From the NCBI RefSeq assembly GCF_009733845.1, contig NZ_WNXZ01000001.1:558001-622000 (forward strand): a DNA stretch of 64,000 nucleotides. Direction: 5' to 3'. Positions within the stretch are counted from its first letter, which is position 1. Each line of letters opens with the position of its first letter. This DNA comes from Pseudactinotalea terrae (GTDB lineage Bacteria; Actinomycetota; Actinomycetes; Actinomycetales; Beutenbergiaceae). Positions 47,815-57,282 of this stretch are shown here, piece by piece. A program made the position numbers and the translations under genes. Below the pieces are notes generated by a model, which was not told where the DNA came from, did not search any database, and saw only the letters and a program-made list of their open reading frames with translations.

Positions 47815-48189
47815 GTGGACCTCGTCGTACTCGGCGGCTACGTCGCGATGGTGGCCTGTGGACTGCTCGCCCTCTGGGCGGCTTTCTTCGCGCTGCGCGA
47901 CCGCGCGGTGATCCTCAAGCAGCTGATCGCCGCGGGTGTCGTCGTGGCGCTGCTGCTCGTGCAGGCGGTAGCGGCGGTCGTCGAGCTGACCGGCGGACGC
48001 GAGCTCGTCGAGCCCGCCGTGTTCTGGGGCTACCTGGTGGTCGCGCTGCTGCTGCTCCCGGCCGGCGCCGTGGTCGCGATCGCCGAGCGCACCCGGTGGA
48101 GCTCGGTCGCCCTGGTGGTGATCGCGCTGTCGCTGCTCGTCATGGAGTCCCGCATCCTGCAGCTGTGGTCGATGGGAGCAGGCTCGTGA
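47815..48189 (+). CDS. Small four-helix membrane protein
   Basis: 124 residues with four predicted membrane helices (about 4-27, 37-59, 68-91 and 97-118) and short loops. I recognise no family. The start GTG 47815 directly follows a short leader frame. Its stop overlaps the next start as GTGA, and pyrD follows, so it is first in a three-gene operon. It may be a membrane accessory protein; no catalytic residues are evident. Confidence 0.75.
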   Translation: MDLVVLGGYVAMVACGLLALWAAFFALRDRAVILKQLIAAGVVVALLLVQAVAAVVELTGGRELVEPAVFWGYLVVALLLLPAGAVVAIAERTRWSSVALVVIALSLLVMESRILQLWSMGAGS

Positions 48190-48626
48190 CCGAGGACCTC
48201 CCGATGCCTGCGGACACCCGCCGGCCGGCGTTCGGAGCCGGTCGGGTGCTGATCGTCGTCTACGGCGTCTTTGCGATCGCTGCGACCGCACGAGCCGGCT
48301 ACCAGCTGATCGCGAAGGCGAGCGAGGCCCCACTGGCCTACACGCTGTCGGCGTTCTCCGCCGTCGTCTACATCGTCGCGACGATCGCGATCGCCCACAA
48401 CGGGAGGCGACTCCGTGTGGTCGGGTGGGTCGCCGTCGGGATCGAGATGCTCGGTGTGCTGCTGGTCGGAACGCTCTCGATGACGCATCCCGAGCTGTTC
48501 GCCGCCGAGTCGGTGTGGTCCGGTTTCGGCGAGGGCTACGGCTACGTACCGCTCGTGCTGCCGTTCCTCGGCCTGGCCTGGCTGTGGTGGTCGAGCCCGC
48601 GCCGGTTGTCCCAGGTGAGGAGCTGA
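48186..48626 (+). CDS. Small membrane protein of the pyrD operon
   Basis: 146 residues with four predicted helices (about 22-42, 50-72, 80-100 and 117-137). The motif ARAGYQL and the acidic loop between helices 3 and 4 resemble small actinobacterial integral membrane proteins of unknown function. The GTG start overlaps the preceding stop by 4 nt, and pyrD begins 1 nt after its stop, so all three are translated together. Confidence 0.75.
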   Translation: MTEDLPMPADTRRPAFGAGRVLIVVYGVFAIAATARAGYQLIAKASEAPLAYTLSAFSAVVYIVATIAIAHNGRRLRVVGWVAVGIEMLGVLLVGTLSMTHPELFAAESVWSGFGEGYGYVPLVLPFLGLAWLWWSSPRRLSQVRS

Positions 48627-48627
48627 C

Positions 48628-49641
48628 GTGCTCTACCGGCTCCTGTTCGCACGTGTGCTCACGCGGTTGGACGCCGAGACCGCGCACCATCTCGCCGGCC
48701 GGCTGATCAGGCTCTCAGGAGATGTACCTCCGCTGCGCGCCGTGGTCACCGCTCTGTTCGGGCGCCTGCCCGACGGCGCCGCGCACCGGGTCTTCGGGCG
48801 CGACGTCCCCGGCCGGCTGGGGCTTGCGGCCGGGTTCGACAAGGACGCCACGATGGCGCTCGGGCTCCGCGCGCTGGGCTTCGGCTTCGTCGAGGTCGGC
48901 ACCGTCACGGCGCACGCGCAGCCCGGCAACCCGCGGCCCCGGCTGTTCCGGGTGATCCCCGAGCGGGCTTTCGTCAACCGGATGGGCTTCAACAACGTGG
49001 GTGCTGCGGCTGTCGGCCGCCGCCTTGCCAGGCTGCGACGCGGCGCCGCTGGCAAGCGGCTGGTCCTCGGCGCGAACATCGGCAAGTCGAAGGTCACCGC
49101 ACCCGAGCACGCGGTTGCCGACTACGTGACCAGCGCTCGTGCCGTCGCGCCCCACGTGGACTACCTCGTGGTCAACGTGTCCTCGCCGAACACCCCGGGG
49201 CTGCGGGACCTGCAGGCGACCGAGTCGCTACGCCCGATTCTCGCCGCGGTGCAGGAGCAGGCGGCCTACGCGGCCGGACACGACGTCCCCGTGCTCGTCA
49301 AGATCGCCCCGGACCTCGCCGACGAGGACGTCGACGCGGTGGCGCGTCTCGCCGTCGACCTCGGGCTCGCCGGGGTGGTGGCCACCAACACGACGATCGC
49401 CCACGACCACGGCCCCGGTGGCCTCAGCGGTGCCCCGCTGCTGCCGCGTGCGCTCGAGGTGGTGCGCCGCGTGCGCGCCGTGCTGGGCCCGGACCCGGTG
49501 ATTATCGGCGTCGGCGGCATCGGAGACGCTGCCGACGCCCGCGCGATGATCGACGCCGGCGCCACCCTCGTGCAGGCCTACACCGCGTTCGTCTACGCCG
49601 GCCCTGCCTGGCCCGGCGCCGTCAACCGCGCCCTGCGCTGA
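48628..49641 (+). CDS. pyrD: Dihydroorotate dehydrogenase (quinone), class 2
   Basis: 337 residues. It oxidises dihydroorotate to orotate in pyrimidine synthesis and gives electrons to quinone. The N-terminal amphipathic helices ([22 protein letters not shown]) are the membrane/quinone part specific to class 2. FMN and substrate segments: [33 protein letters not shown] with the catalytic Ser, KIAPDL and [12 protein letters not shown]. Start GTG 48628. Confidence 0.96.
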   Translation: MLYRLLFARVLTRLDAETAHHLAGRLIRLSGDVPPLRAVVTALFGRLPDGAAHRVFGRDVPGRLGLAAGFDKDATMALGLRALGFGFVEVGTVTAHAQPGNPRPRLFRVIPERAFVNRMGFNNVGAAAVGRRLARLRRGAAGKRLVLGANIGKSKVTAPEHAVADYVTSARAVAPHVDYLVVNVSSPNTPGLRDLQATESLRPILAAVQEQAAYAAGHDVPVLVKIAPDLADEDVDAVARLAVDLGLAGVVATNTTIAHDHGPGGLSGAPLLPRALEVVRRVRAVLGPDPVIIGVGGIGDAADARAMIDAGATLVQAYTAFVYAGPAWPGAVNRALR

Positions 49642-49661
49642 CCCGATTCTCGAGCCGCCGG

Positions 49662-50672
49662 TCAGGTGAGGCGCTGTTTGGGGGAGACGTCGTCGGTCTT
49701 GCGGGGGTCGCGGACCACGACGTCACCGAGGGCGTCGTCGATGCGGGAGAGCACGTCGGCCTCCAGCGTCACGCCGGAAGCCTTGATGTTGTCGGCGACC
49801 TGCTCCGGGCGGGACGCGCCCACCAGCGCGGCGGCCACGTTGTCGTTCTGGAGCACCCAGGCCACGGCGAGCTGAGCCATGGTGAGGCCGAGCTCGTCGG
49901 CGATCGGGCGAAGCTGCTGCACCCGCTCGAGCACCTCGTCGCGCATCCACGAGGAGATCATCTGCTGCCCGCCGGAGGTGTCGGTGGCGCGTGAGCCCTC
50001 GGGCGGCGTCTGTCCGGGCAGGTACTTGCCGGTGAGCACGCCCTGCGCGATGGGGGACCAGACGATCTGCGAGATCCCCAGCTCGGCGGAGGTCGGCACC
50101 ACCTCGTCCTCGATGACCCGCCACAGCATCGAGTACTGGGGCTGCGAGGAGATCAGCTGGAAGCCCAGCTCCTTCGCCAGCGCCGCCCCCTCGCGCAGCT
50201 GCGGCGCCGTCCACTCGCTGACACCGATATAGAGCGCCTTGCCCGCGCGCACGACGTCGGCGAACGCCTGCATCGTCTCCTCGAGAGGCGTGGCGTAGTC
50301 GTAGCGGTGTGCCTGGTACAGGTCGACGTAGTCGGTCCCGAGCCGCGTGAGCGATCCGTTGATCGACTCCATGATGTGCTTGCGGGACAGCCCGGTGTCG
50401 TTCGCGCCCATGGGGCCTGTCGGGAAGTAGACCTTGGTGAAGATCTCGACACTCTCGCGGCGCTCACCGGCGAGTGCCTGCCCGAGCACGGTCTCCGCCT
50501 TGGTGTTGGCGTAGGTGTCGGCGGTGTCGAACGTGGTGATGCCGCCGTCGAGGGCGGCGCGCACGCATGCGTCGGCGACGTCGGCCTCGACCTGCGAGCC
50601 GTGCGTGAGCCAGTTGCCGTAGGTGATCTCGGTGATCTTGAGCCCGGAACGGCCCAGGTGGCGGTAACGCAT
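49662..50672 (-). CDS. Aldo/keto reductase, potassium-channel-beta/YghZ-like
   Basis: 336 residues. The tetrad is visible: Asp and Tyr in TFDTADTYANTKAETVLG, Lys in IFTKVYF and His in YQAHRYDYATPLEE. The GNWLTHGSQV opening, SEWTAPQLREG and YSMLWRVIE place it with the channel-beta-like reductases (AKR6/YghZ side). It is an NADPH-dependent reductase of unknown substrate. The ATG has a good ribosome site (GAGGAG, 6 nt upstream). It is not closely related to the AKR at 8206. Confidence 0.93.
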   Translation of the reverse strand: MRYRHLGRSGLKITEITYGNWLTHGSQVEADVADACVRAALDGGITTFDTADTYANTKAETVLGQALAGERRESVEIFTKVYFPTGPMGANDTGLSRKHIMESINGSLTRLGTDYVDLYQAHRYDYATPLEETMQAFADVVRAGKALYIGVSEWTAPQLREGAALAKELGFQLISSQPQYSMLWRVIEDEVVPTSAELGISQIVWSPIAQGVLTGKYLPGQTPPEGSRATDTSGGQQMISSWMRDEVLERVQQLRPIADELGLTMAQLAVAWVLQNDNVAAALVGASRPEQVADNIKASGVTLEADVLSRIDDALGDVVVRDPRKTDDVSPKQRLT

Positions 50673-50703
50673 GGGGTCTCCTCGTGAGGTCGGGTGGGTC
50701 GGG

Positions 50704-51309
50704 TCAGCGGGGGCGTTCGCCGCGCTTGACCTGGGGCTTGGGCAGGCGCATGCGGCGCATCTGCATCGAGCGCATGGCGGTGTAGAGCCGGATCCCGCGC
50801 ACCTGGGCCTTGCCGAACGTCGCGACCGCCCGCCGGTGCACGAGAATCGCCAGGATGATCGCCTCGATCACCGCGACCAGCACGACCGCGTAGAGCGCCA
50901 GCACGGCGGTGATGATGACCTGCGGGGGCAGGCCGACCATGCTGCCGCCAAACATCGTCACGACCACCAGCAGCGCGACCGGGAGGAAGAACTCGCCCAG
51001 CGTCCACCGGGAGTCGACCCAGTCGCGGGCGAACCGCCGGGCGGGCCCCTTGTGCTGAGCGGGCAGGTAGCGCTCGTCGCCCGTCTGCATCGCCTGGTCC
51101 ATGAGCGCGCGCTGCTTGGCCTGGGCCTGGCGCGCCTTCGCCCTGTCGGCCTTGGGGTTGCCGGAGATCAGTGGCCGCTTGTTCGCGGCCTCGGCCTCAC
51201 GGCGCTTCGGGGTGGGCCGCCCCTTGCCCACGCTGGGCGTCTCCTCGGCGACAGGCATGGGCTTGAAGGCCACCGGTGCCTCTTCGTCGTTCTTCTTGCG
51301 TCCGAACAC
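50704..51309 (-). CDS. DUF3043 membrane protein
   Basis: 201 residues. A charged N-terminus (KRREAEAANKRPL, AKARQAQAKQRALMDQAM, RYLPAQHKGPARRFARDWVDSRW) precedes two membrane helices (about 108-160) and a basic C-terminus. The pattern is that of DUF3043 in actinobacteria. Function unknown. The start is GTG 51309, with TAGGCT 7 nt upstream. It is divergent from the next gene with only 40 nt between starts. Confidence 0.9.
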   Translation of the reverse strand: MFGRKKNDEEAPVAFKPMPVAEETPSVGKGRPTPKRREAEAANKRPLISGNPKADRAKARQAQAKQRALMDQAMQTGDERYLPAQHKGPARRFARDWVDSRWTLGEFFLPVALLVVVTMFGGSMVGLPPQVIITAVLALYAVVLVAVIEAIILAILVHRRAVATFGKAQVRGIRLYTAMRSMQMRRMRLPKPQVKRGERPR

Positions 51310-51316
51310 GTGCCTG

Positions 51317-51322
51317 AGCCTA
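51317..51322 (-). promoter_or_regulatory. -10 element (TAGGCT) of the DUF3043 gene
   Basis: Read leftward, TAGGCT followed by 7 nt and GTG 51309. Confidence 0.5.
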
Positions 51323-51349
51323 ACCGTGCGAACCTGGCACACTCGCCGC

Positions 51350-52489
51350 GTGCGCGTGCTGATGGCTCCCGACCGGATCGACGGCGGACCTGCTGGACCC
51401 GATCCGGCGATGAGCGCCGTCGACGTCGCTGCCCACCTGGCTCGGGGGTGGACCTCGAGCCGCCCGGCGGACTCGATCGTCGTGCATCCCATGTCCGACG
51501 GCGGAGCGGGGTTCCTGGAGGCCCTCACCGCTGTGCTGGGCGGTGAGCGGGAGGCCGCGCTGGCGCGCGACCCGTGGGGTGCCCAGCTCCCGACCGAGTG
51601 GCTGCGGGTGGGGGAGACCGCCTACATCGAGACCGCTCCGTTGCTCGGTGACCCCCAGGCTGATGACGCCGCGCGACTCGCTGCCGAGGGCAGCAGCGAC
51701 GGCGTCGGAGACGTCGTCCTCGCTGCCGTGCGTGCCGGGGTGCGTCGCGTGGTGCTCGGCGTCGGGAGGGTCGGTACGCATGACGCCGGCGTCGGCGCGC
51801 TGCGCGCCGTGGCAGGCGCCGCCGGTGACACGCCGGTGGGCGAGGTGGTGCGAGCGGCCGTCGAGGTGCTGCGCGGTGTCGAGGTGCTGGTGGCTGCGGC
51901 CGCGCGGGAACCGCTGGTCGGCCTCAGCGGCGCCGGTGCGGCGCTCGCCGCCCGCCCCGGGATCGACGCGGCCGCCGCGCAGGCGCGAGAGCTGGCGCTC
52001 GCCGGGATCGTCGCTCGCATCGAGCAGGCTGTCCCGAGGCGGCCCTCCTTGCTGGCGCAGGAGAGCGCGGACCAGGTGCGGGGCTCCCGGCGGCCGCACG
52101 CCGGTGCGGGCGGTGGTGTCGCCTTCGCACTCGCGGCGGCCGGTGCGCGCGTGCTCCCGGGCGCCGCGGTCGTGGCTGTCGAGACCGGCCTCGCCGAGGC
52201 GGTGGAGCACGCGGATCTCGTGCTGACCGCCGCCACCGCGCTGGACGGCGGAGCGCTCGACGACGGCGTTCCCGGGGCAGTGGGCAGGGTCGCGCTCGCC
52301 GCGCTGATCCCCGCCGTCGCGGTCGCTCCCACGGTCATGGTGAGTCGCCGTGAGCTCTCAGGCACCGGGCTCGAGGCGATCTATCCGTTGGAGGATCCGT
52401 CCGCCCCGGGGAGGACGACGCCGTCGAGCGATCTGCGCAGCGCGCTGTCCCAGCGCGCGAGCAGGGTCGCGAGAACCTGGTCACGCTGA
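51350..52489 (+). CDS. Glycerate kinase-like protein, divergent
   Basis: 379 residues. The overall order follows the GlxK glycerate kinase family: VLMAPDRIDGG start, MSDGGAGFLEAL, VGRVGTHDAGVGALRA, AGAGGGVAFAL, VETGLAEAVEHADLVLT. But the motifs that relatives keep (DGGEGT, GGSATNDGG, GEGRLD) read DGGAGF, GRVGTHDAG and AATALDGG. It is therefore probably altered in activity, or inactive. The start is GTG 51350, with ATG 51362 possible. ErpA follows downstream. Confidence 0.75.
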   Translation: MRVLMAPDRIDGGPAGPDPAMSAVDVAAHLARGWTSSRPADSIVVHPMSDGGAGFLEALTAVLGGEREAALARDPWGAQLPTEWLRVGETAYIETAPLLGDPQADDAARLAAEGSSDGVGDVVLAAVRAGVRRVVLGVGRVGTHDAGVGALRAVAGAAGDTPVGEVVRAAVEVLRGVEVLVAAAAREPLVGLSGAGAALAARPGIDAAAAQARELALAGIVARIEQAVPRRPSLLAQESADQVRGSRRPHAGAGGGVAFALAAAGARVLPGAAVVAVETGLAEAVEHADLVLTAATALDGGALDDGVPGAVGRVALAALIPAVAVAPTVMVSRRELSGTGLEAIYPLEDPSAPGRTTPSSDLRSALSQRASRVARTWSR

Positions 52490-52581
52490 CGTACGCTGGT
52501 CCGAAGGAACACAGCCCAGATCGGCGGTGTTGGCATGGACAGCCGGTCCATCAGCGCCGGATGCGCATCAGGAGGAACACC

Positions 52582-52935
52582 ATGACGGAGACCCAGGCAC
52601 CCGCTCCCACCCACGAGGTCGCCCTGACCGATGTGGCCGCTGCCAAGGTGAAGGCGCTGCTCGAGCAAGAAGGCCGCGACGACCTGCGGCTGCGCCTCGG
52701 CGTGCAGCCCGGCGGCTGTTCCGGCCTGATCTACCAGCTCGTGTTCGACGACCGCGACCTCGACGGTGACGCGGTCCGCGAGTTCGAAGGTGTCGAGCTC
52801 GTCGTCGACAAGATGAGCGTTCCCTACCTCGCCGGCGCCACGATCGACTACGCCGACACGATCTCCCAGCAGGGATTCACCATCGACAACCCCAATGCCG
52901 GTGGGTCCTGCGCCTGCGGCGACTCGTTCCACTGA
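52582..52935 (+). CDS. erpA: Iron-sulfur cluster insertion protein (A-type, ErpA)
   Basis: 117 residues. The three cluster-binding cysteines are present: one in PGGCSGLIYQL and two in GGSCACGDSFH. Conserved KVKALL and the LAGATIDYAD segment complete the HesB/IscA fold. It carries 4Fe-4S clusters to target enzymes; NarH and others in this window need such clusters. Strong ribosome site (AGGAGG) before ATG 52582. A TACGCT at 52492-52497 may be the promoter. Its stop overlaps the likely CTG start of the next gene. Confidence 0.95.
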   Translation: MTETQAPAPTHEVALTDVAAAKVKALLEQEGRDDLRLRLGVQPGGCSGLIYQLVFDDRDLDGDAVREFEGVELVVDKMSVPYLAGATIDYADTISQQGFTIDNPNAGGSCACGDSFH

Positions 52936-53942
52936 GCGGCGCCCGCGCGCGCCGTGGCGGACTCGTCACGGCGGCGCTTCTTGCTGCCCTGGTGAGCCTC
53001 GCGGCGTGCGGCACCGAGAACGCCGGCGGCGGCCCGACCGGTGAGTCGAGCCTCGACCCCAGCGCCACCGAGAGCTCGTCGGCGTCTACCGACGGCGCCG
53101 CCGACTGCGCTCCCGGCGACGCACTTCCCGAGGCGTCCGGAGATGTCGGCGACGCGCCGACGTTCACCTGGCCCGAGACCTGCGCGCCAGAGGGCCTGCA
53201 GGTCGAGGTGCTGAGCGAGGGTGACGGCCGCGAGGTCGGAGCCGGCGCCGCGGTGCTCGCCAACTATGCCGGGCACGTCTGGGGCAACGACACCGAGTTC
53301 GACAGCTCGTTCAGCCGGGGCACGCCTTCGATGTTCTCGCTGAACCGGGTGATCGATGGCTGGGCCACCGGGATCCCCGGTGCGACCGAGGGATCGCGAC
53401 TGCTGATCTCGGTCCCGCCCGACCTCGGCTACGGCCCCTCGGGCGGTAACCCTGATGCGGGCATCGGCGCCGAGGACACGATCGTCTTCGTCGTCGACGT
53501 GGTCGCGACCTACAACGCCGACGACGCCGGCCAGGCCGACGCCGCAGCGCTCGAGACGCCCGATCTGCCGGTGACGGTCGAGGGCGACCTCGGGTCGCCC
53601 GCCACGATCGCGGTCGATGCCGATGCGACGGACCCCGCTGAGCCGGACGTGTACCGGCTGGCCGAGGGCACCGGTGAGCCCGTCGCGATGGGCCAGAGCG
53701 TCGCCGTCAACTACACGGTCACCTTCTGGGACGGCAGCAGCACGGAGACCTCGTGGGCCGACGTCAGCGCCGAGGGTGTCGTGAGCCCGACGGCCGGCCC
53801 GCTCGTCTCGATGATGGGACAGGGCACGATCTTCGACCTGCTCGACGGCGTCCCCGTCGGTTCCCGGGTGGTGCTGGTCGCGCCGGCCTCGGGTGACTCG
53901 CCCGCGATCGCCGTCGTGGCGGACGTTCTCGGCGCCGCCTGA
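52932..53942 (+). CDS. FKBP-type peptidyl-prolyl isomerase lipoprotein, probable CTG start
   Basis: 336 residues from CTG 52932. This start gives a complete lipoprotein signal (RARRGGLVTAALLAALVSLAAC, lipobox LAAC with Cys about residue 26). The only usual start codon nearby, GTG 52992, would keep only five residues before the Cys and lose the signal. The CTG overlaps the erpA stop (CTGA). After a Ser/Glu-rich linker come one FKBP domain (about 95-195, VLANYAGHVW ... PDLGYGPSGGN) and a second, poorly conserved FKBP-like domain (about 235-336). It should act outside the membrane as a folding catalyst. Confidence 0.85.
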   Translation: MSGARARRGGLVTAALLAALVSLAACGTENAGGGPTGESSLDPSATESSSASTDGAADCAPGDALPEASGDVGDAPTFTWPETCAPEGLQVEVLSEGDGREVGAGAAVLANYAGHVWGNDTEFDSSFSRGTPSMFSLNRVIDGWATGIPGATEGSRLLISVPPDLGYGPSGGNPDAGIGAEDTIVFVVDVVATYNADDAGQADAAALETPDLPVTVEGDLGSPATIAVDADATDPAEPDVYRLAEGTGEPVAMGQSVAVNYTVTFWDGSSTETSWADVSAEGVVSPTAGPLVSMMGQGTIFDLLDGVPVGSRVVLVAPASGDSPAIAVVADVLGAA

Positions 53943-53991
53943 CGCGCGTTTGCTCGGGGCGTCGATGTGCCTCGAGGGTGTCCCCGCGCGA

Positions 53992-53997
53992 TAGTGT
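53992..53997 (+). promoter_or_regulatory. -10 element (TAGTGT) of the ctaC-D-F operon
   Basis: TAGTGT lies in the 139-nt gap ahead of ctaC; transcription would start near 54004. Nothing else is recognised in the gap. Confidence 0.4.
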
Positions 53998-54081
53998 TGG
54001 GCTGATGGTTGCCTGCCTGCCGAAGGTGCAGACACACCATTGCAAGTCGTCATGAAATGCCCGTCGGAAGGCCCGCGCACA

Positions 54082-54993
54082 GTGTCATCGCCTACGCGTT
54101 CTGCAGCCCGGCGGCTGCGTCCCGGAGTGGTTGCTGCCGTGACCGCAGGAGCGGTTGCGTTCATCAGCTCGTGCTCGCCGGCCACGCAGCGTGGGTGGAT
54201 GCCCACGGGCGAGGGCACCACCGACCAGACCGACGGCATCGTCGAGCTCTGGACCGGTGCCTGGACGGCGGCTCTCGCCGTCGGCGTGCTGGTGTGGGGG
54301 CTGATCATCTGGTGCGTGATCGTCTACCGCAAGCGCAAGGACGACAACCAGCTTCCGGTGCAGCTGCGCTACCACCTGCCGCTCGAGCTGCTGTACACCT
54401 TCGTGCCGATCCTGATGGTCGGTGTGCTGTTCTTCTACACGGTCAAGACCCAGGACTCGATCACCGAGGTCGATCCCGAGGAGACCGACGTCCAGATCGA
54501 GGTCTACGGCCGGCAGTGGAGCTGGGACTTCAACTACCTGGACTACGACGTCTGGGACACCGGTGACCAGGCCGATCTGAACAACATCTCGTCCGACTCC
54601 GAGGAGGGCCTGGCGGACTACTGGTCGCAGGACGGCGTGCCCACGCTGGTGCTGCCCGTGCGTCAGACCGTGGAGTTCACGCTGCACTCGCGCGACGTGG
54701 TCCACTCGTTCTGGATCCCCGCCTTCCTCTACAAGCTCGACACGATGCCCGGTCGCGTCAACTCCTTCCAGGTGACGCCCCAGGTCGAGGGCTCGTACTA
54801 CGGCCGTTGCGCCGAGCTGTGCGGCGAGTACCACGGCTACATGCTGTTCAACGTCGAGGTCGTCAGCCAGGAGGAGTTCGAGCAGCACATGGCTGATCTG
54901 GCGGCCGCCGGTCAGACCGGTCAGCTCGGCGATGATTTCAACCGTGACACCGTTCCCGAGGCTCCGACCTTCGGTGAGGAGGAGGAGCACTGA
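54082..54993 (+). CDS. ctaC: Cytochrome c oxidase subunit II
   Basis: 303 residues from GTG 54082. A signal with a possible lipobox (VAFISSC) is followed by two membrane helices (about 60-85 and 100-125) and the CuA domain with [12 protein letters not shown] and [10 protein letters not shown]. It takes electrons from the diheme cytochrome QcrC and passes them to subunit I. Upstream in-frame starts at ATG 54052 and TTG 54040 are possible; GTG 54082 is chosen because it gives a normal signal peptide and has GGAAGG upstream. Its stop shares a base with the ctaD start. Confidence 0.94.
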   Translation: MSSPTRSAARRLRPGVVAAVTAGAVAFISSCSPATQRGWMPTGEGTTDQTDGIVELWTGAWTAALAVGVLVWGLIIWCVIVYRKRKDDNQLPVQLRYHLPLELLYTFVPILMVGVLFFYTVKTQDSITEVDPEETDVQIEVYGRQWSWDFNYLDYDVWDTGDQADLNNISSDSEEGLADYWSQDGVPTLVLPVRQTVEFTLHSRDVVHSFWIPAFLYKLDTMPGRVNSFQVTPQVEGSYYGRCAELCGEYHGYMLFNVEVVSQEEFEQHMADLAAAGQTGQLGDDFNRDTVPEAPTFGEEEEH

Positions 54994-56741
54994 TGGCTAG
55001 CGGCACCGCCGAGTACACGCTCGGCGACAACGACACCGAGACCGTTCCCGGTCTGGGCGCCAAGCGGCAGACCCTGGGTCGCACGGTGGTCAAGTGGATC
55101 ACCTCGACCGATCACAAGACCATCGGGTACCTGTACCTGATCACGTCGTTCGCGTTCTTCTGCATCGGCGGGCTGCTGGCGCTGGCCATCCGTGCCGAGC
55201 TGTTCGACCCGGCGATCCAGATCGTCCGTAGCGCCGAGCAGTTCAACCAGTTCTTCACGATGCACGGCACGATCATGCTGCTGCTGTTCGCGACGCCGCT
55301 GTTCGTCGGGTTCGGCAACATCATCGTCCCGCTGCAGATCGGCGCGCCCGATGTGGCGTTCCCGCGCCTGAACATGTTCGCCTACTGGCTGTTCCTGTTC
55401 GGCGGCATCATCGCCTGCGCCGGCTTCCTCACCCCCCAGGGCGCCGCGAGCTTCGGCTGGACCGCGTACATCCCGCTCTCGGACACCACCTACACCCCGG
55501 GACTGGGCGGCAACCTCTGGGTCATGGGCCTGGCGATGACGGGCTTCGGCACCATCTTCGGCTCGGTCAACTTCATCACCACGATCGTCTGCATGCGCGC
55601 ACCCGGCATGACGATGTTCCGGATGCCGATCTTCACGTGGAACATCATGATCACCTCGGTGCTGGCGCTGATCGCGTTCCCGGTGCTCGCCTCGGCGCTG
55701 TTCGCGCTCGGTTCCGACCGCATCCTCGGCACCCAGATACTCGCGCCCGAGAACGGTGGTGCCATGCTCTGGCAGCACCTGTTCTGGTTCTTCGGCCACC
55801 CCGAGGTCTACATCATCGCGCTGCCGTTCTTCGGCATCGTCAGCGAGATCTTCCCGGTCTTCTCCCGCAAGCCGCTCTTCGGGTACAAGGGACTGGTGTT
55901 CGCTACGATCGCTATCGCCGCGCTGTCGGTCACGGTGTGGGCGCACCACATGTACGCCACCGGTGCGGTGCTGCTGCCGTTCTTCGCCGTCATGACGATG
56001 CTGATCGCGGTGCCGACAGGTGTGAAGTTCTTCAACTGGGTCGGCACGATGTGGCGCGGCAAGATCACGTTCGAGACGCCGATGCTCTGGTCGGTGGGCT
56101 TTCTCGTGACGTTCGTCTTCGGTGGCCTCACCGGCGTCATCCTGGCGAGCCCGGCTCTGGACTTCCATGTGCACGACAGCTACTTCGTGGTCGCGCACTT
56201 CCACTACGTGGTGTTCGGCACCGTGGTGTTCGCGATGTTCGCCGGCTTCTACTTCTGGTGGCCCAAGTTCACCGGGCGGATGCTCAACGAGCGCCTGGGG
56301 AAGATCCACTTCTGGCTGCTTTTCTTCGGCTTCCACGGCACGTTCCTGGTGCAGCACTGGCTCGGTGTGCTCGGCATGCAGCGCCGGATCCCGGTGTACC
56401 TGCCCGAGCCCGACTTCGTGATCCTCAACCAGATCTCGACCGTGTCGGCGTTCGTGCTGGCCGCCTCGACGCTCCCGTTCCTATGGAACGTGTACCGCAC
56501 GTGGCGGCACTCTCCGGCGGTCACGCTCGACGACCCGTGGGGGTACGCGAACTCGCTGGAGTGGGCCACGTCGTGCCCGCCCCCGCGCCACAACTTCGAC
56601 CGCCTCCCGCGCATCAGGTCCGAGCGCCCCGCGTTCGACCTGCACCACCCCGAGGTGGCTGCGCTCGACGAGGAGGAACCTGAGAACACCACCATCGGGG
56701 TGGCCGTGGGCTCCCGCGACGAGAAGACGAGCGAGGACTGA
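54993..56741 (+). CDS. ctaD: Cytochrome c oxidase subunit I
   Basis: 582 residues with 12 membrane helices. Heme a and a3/CuB ligands are in the usual places: His in [23 protein letters not shown] (CuB His and cross-linked Tyr), WAHHMYATG (two CuB His) and HFHYVVFG (heme His). Asp and Lys proton channel residues look standard. It reduces oxygen to water and pumps protons. The ATG overlaps the ctaC stop by one base (TGATG). Confidence 0.97.
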   Translation: MASGTAEYTLGDNDTETVPGLGAKRQTLGRTVVKWITSTDHKTIGYLYLITSFAFFCIGGLLALAIRAELFDPAIQIVRSAEQFNQFFTMHGTIMLLLFATPLFVGFGNIIVPLQIGAPDVAFPRLNMFAYWLFLFGGIIACAGFLTPQGAASFGWTAYIPLSDTTYTPGLGGNLWVMGLAMTGFGTIFGSVNFITTIVCMRAPGMTMFRMPIFTWNIMITSVLALIAFPVLASALFALGSDRILGTQILAPENGGAMLWQHLFWFFGHPEVYIIALPFFGIVSEIFPVFSRKPLFGYKGLVFATIAIAALSVTVWAHHMYATGAVLLPFFAVMTMLIAVPTGVKFFNWVGTMWRGKITFETPMLWSVGFLVTFVFGGLTGVILASPALDFHVHDSYFVVAHFHYVVFGTVVFAMFAGFYFWWPKFTGRMLNERLGKIHFWLLFFGFHGTFLVQHWLGVLGMQRRIPVYLPEPDFVILNQISTVSAFVLAASTLPFLWNVYRTWRHSPAVTLDDPWGYANSLEWATSCPPPRHNFDRLPRIRSERPAFDLHHPEVAALDEEEPENTTIGVAVGSRDEKTSED

Positions 56742-56743
56742 GG

Positions 56744-57193
56744 ATGTCGCAGCAGAACCGGCACACGGTCAAGCCGCTCGCACCGGAGTGGAAGTTCCTC
56801 ATCCTCCTCGCGGTGTTCTTCGTGATCGCCGCGGCGCTGTACGGCGTCTGGTCCTATCTGTACTTCGGCGAGGTCGAGCCGATCGGTACCACTGCACTCG
56901 TCCTGCTGGTGGGGCTGTGTGCGCTGTCCGGGGGCTACCTGTTCAAGCTCAGCCGTGAGATCGACGTGCGGCCCGAGGACGACCCCTGGGCCGAGCAGCA
57001 CGAGGCGGCAGGGGAGTACGGCCACTTCTCGCCGTGGAGCTGGTGGCCGCTCGTCTGCGGGGTCGCGGTCGCGCTGATCTTCCTCGGCCCGGCGGTGCAC
57101 CAGTGGTGGATCCTGGGGGTCGGTGTGGTGATCGGTGTCATCGGCGTGGCCGGCCAGGTCCTCGAGTACAACCGCGGACCGCACGCTCACTGA
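56744..57193 (+). CDS. ctaF: Cytochrome c oxidase subunit IV, actinobacterial type
   Basis: 149 residues with four membrane helices (about 17-37, 44-64, 97-113 and 116-135). The WKFLILLAVFF start and the GEYGHFSPWSWWP loop are typical of CtaF, the small structural subunit of the actinobacterial aa3 oxidase. It starts 2 nt after the ctaD stop and closes the operon, followed by a hairpin terminator. Confidence 0.94.
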   Translation: MSQQNRHTVKPLAPEWKFLILLAVFFVIAAALYGVWSYLYFGEVEPIGTTALVLLVGLCALSGGYLFKLSREIDVRPEDDPWAEQHEAAGEYGHFSPWSWWPLVCGVAVALIFLGPAVHQWWILGVGVVIGVIGVAGQVLEYNRGPHAH

Positions 57194-57228
57194 CACCCGC
57201 CCCTCGACCCGGCGGTCGGGTGCATGAG

Positions 57229-57261
57229 GGCGGCCCCTCACCTTCGAGGTGAGGGGCCGCC
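57229..57261. terminator. Bidirectional terminator between ctaF and sodA
   Basis: A perfect 14-bp GC-rich stem (arms 57229-57242 and 57248-57261) with a 5-nt TTCGA loop sits between two converging genes. Confidence 0.85.
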
Positions 57262-57282
57262 GTCGTGCGGTTCAGGACCGGA

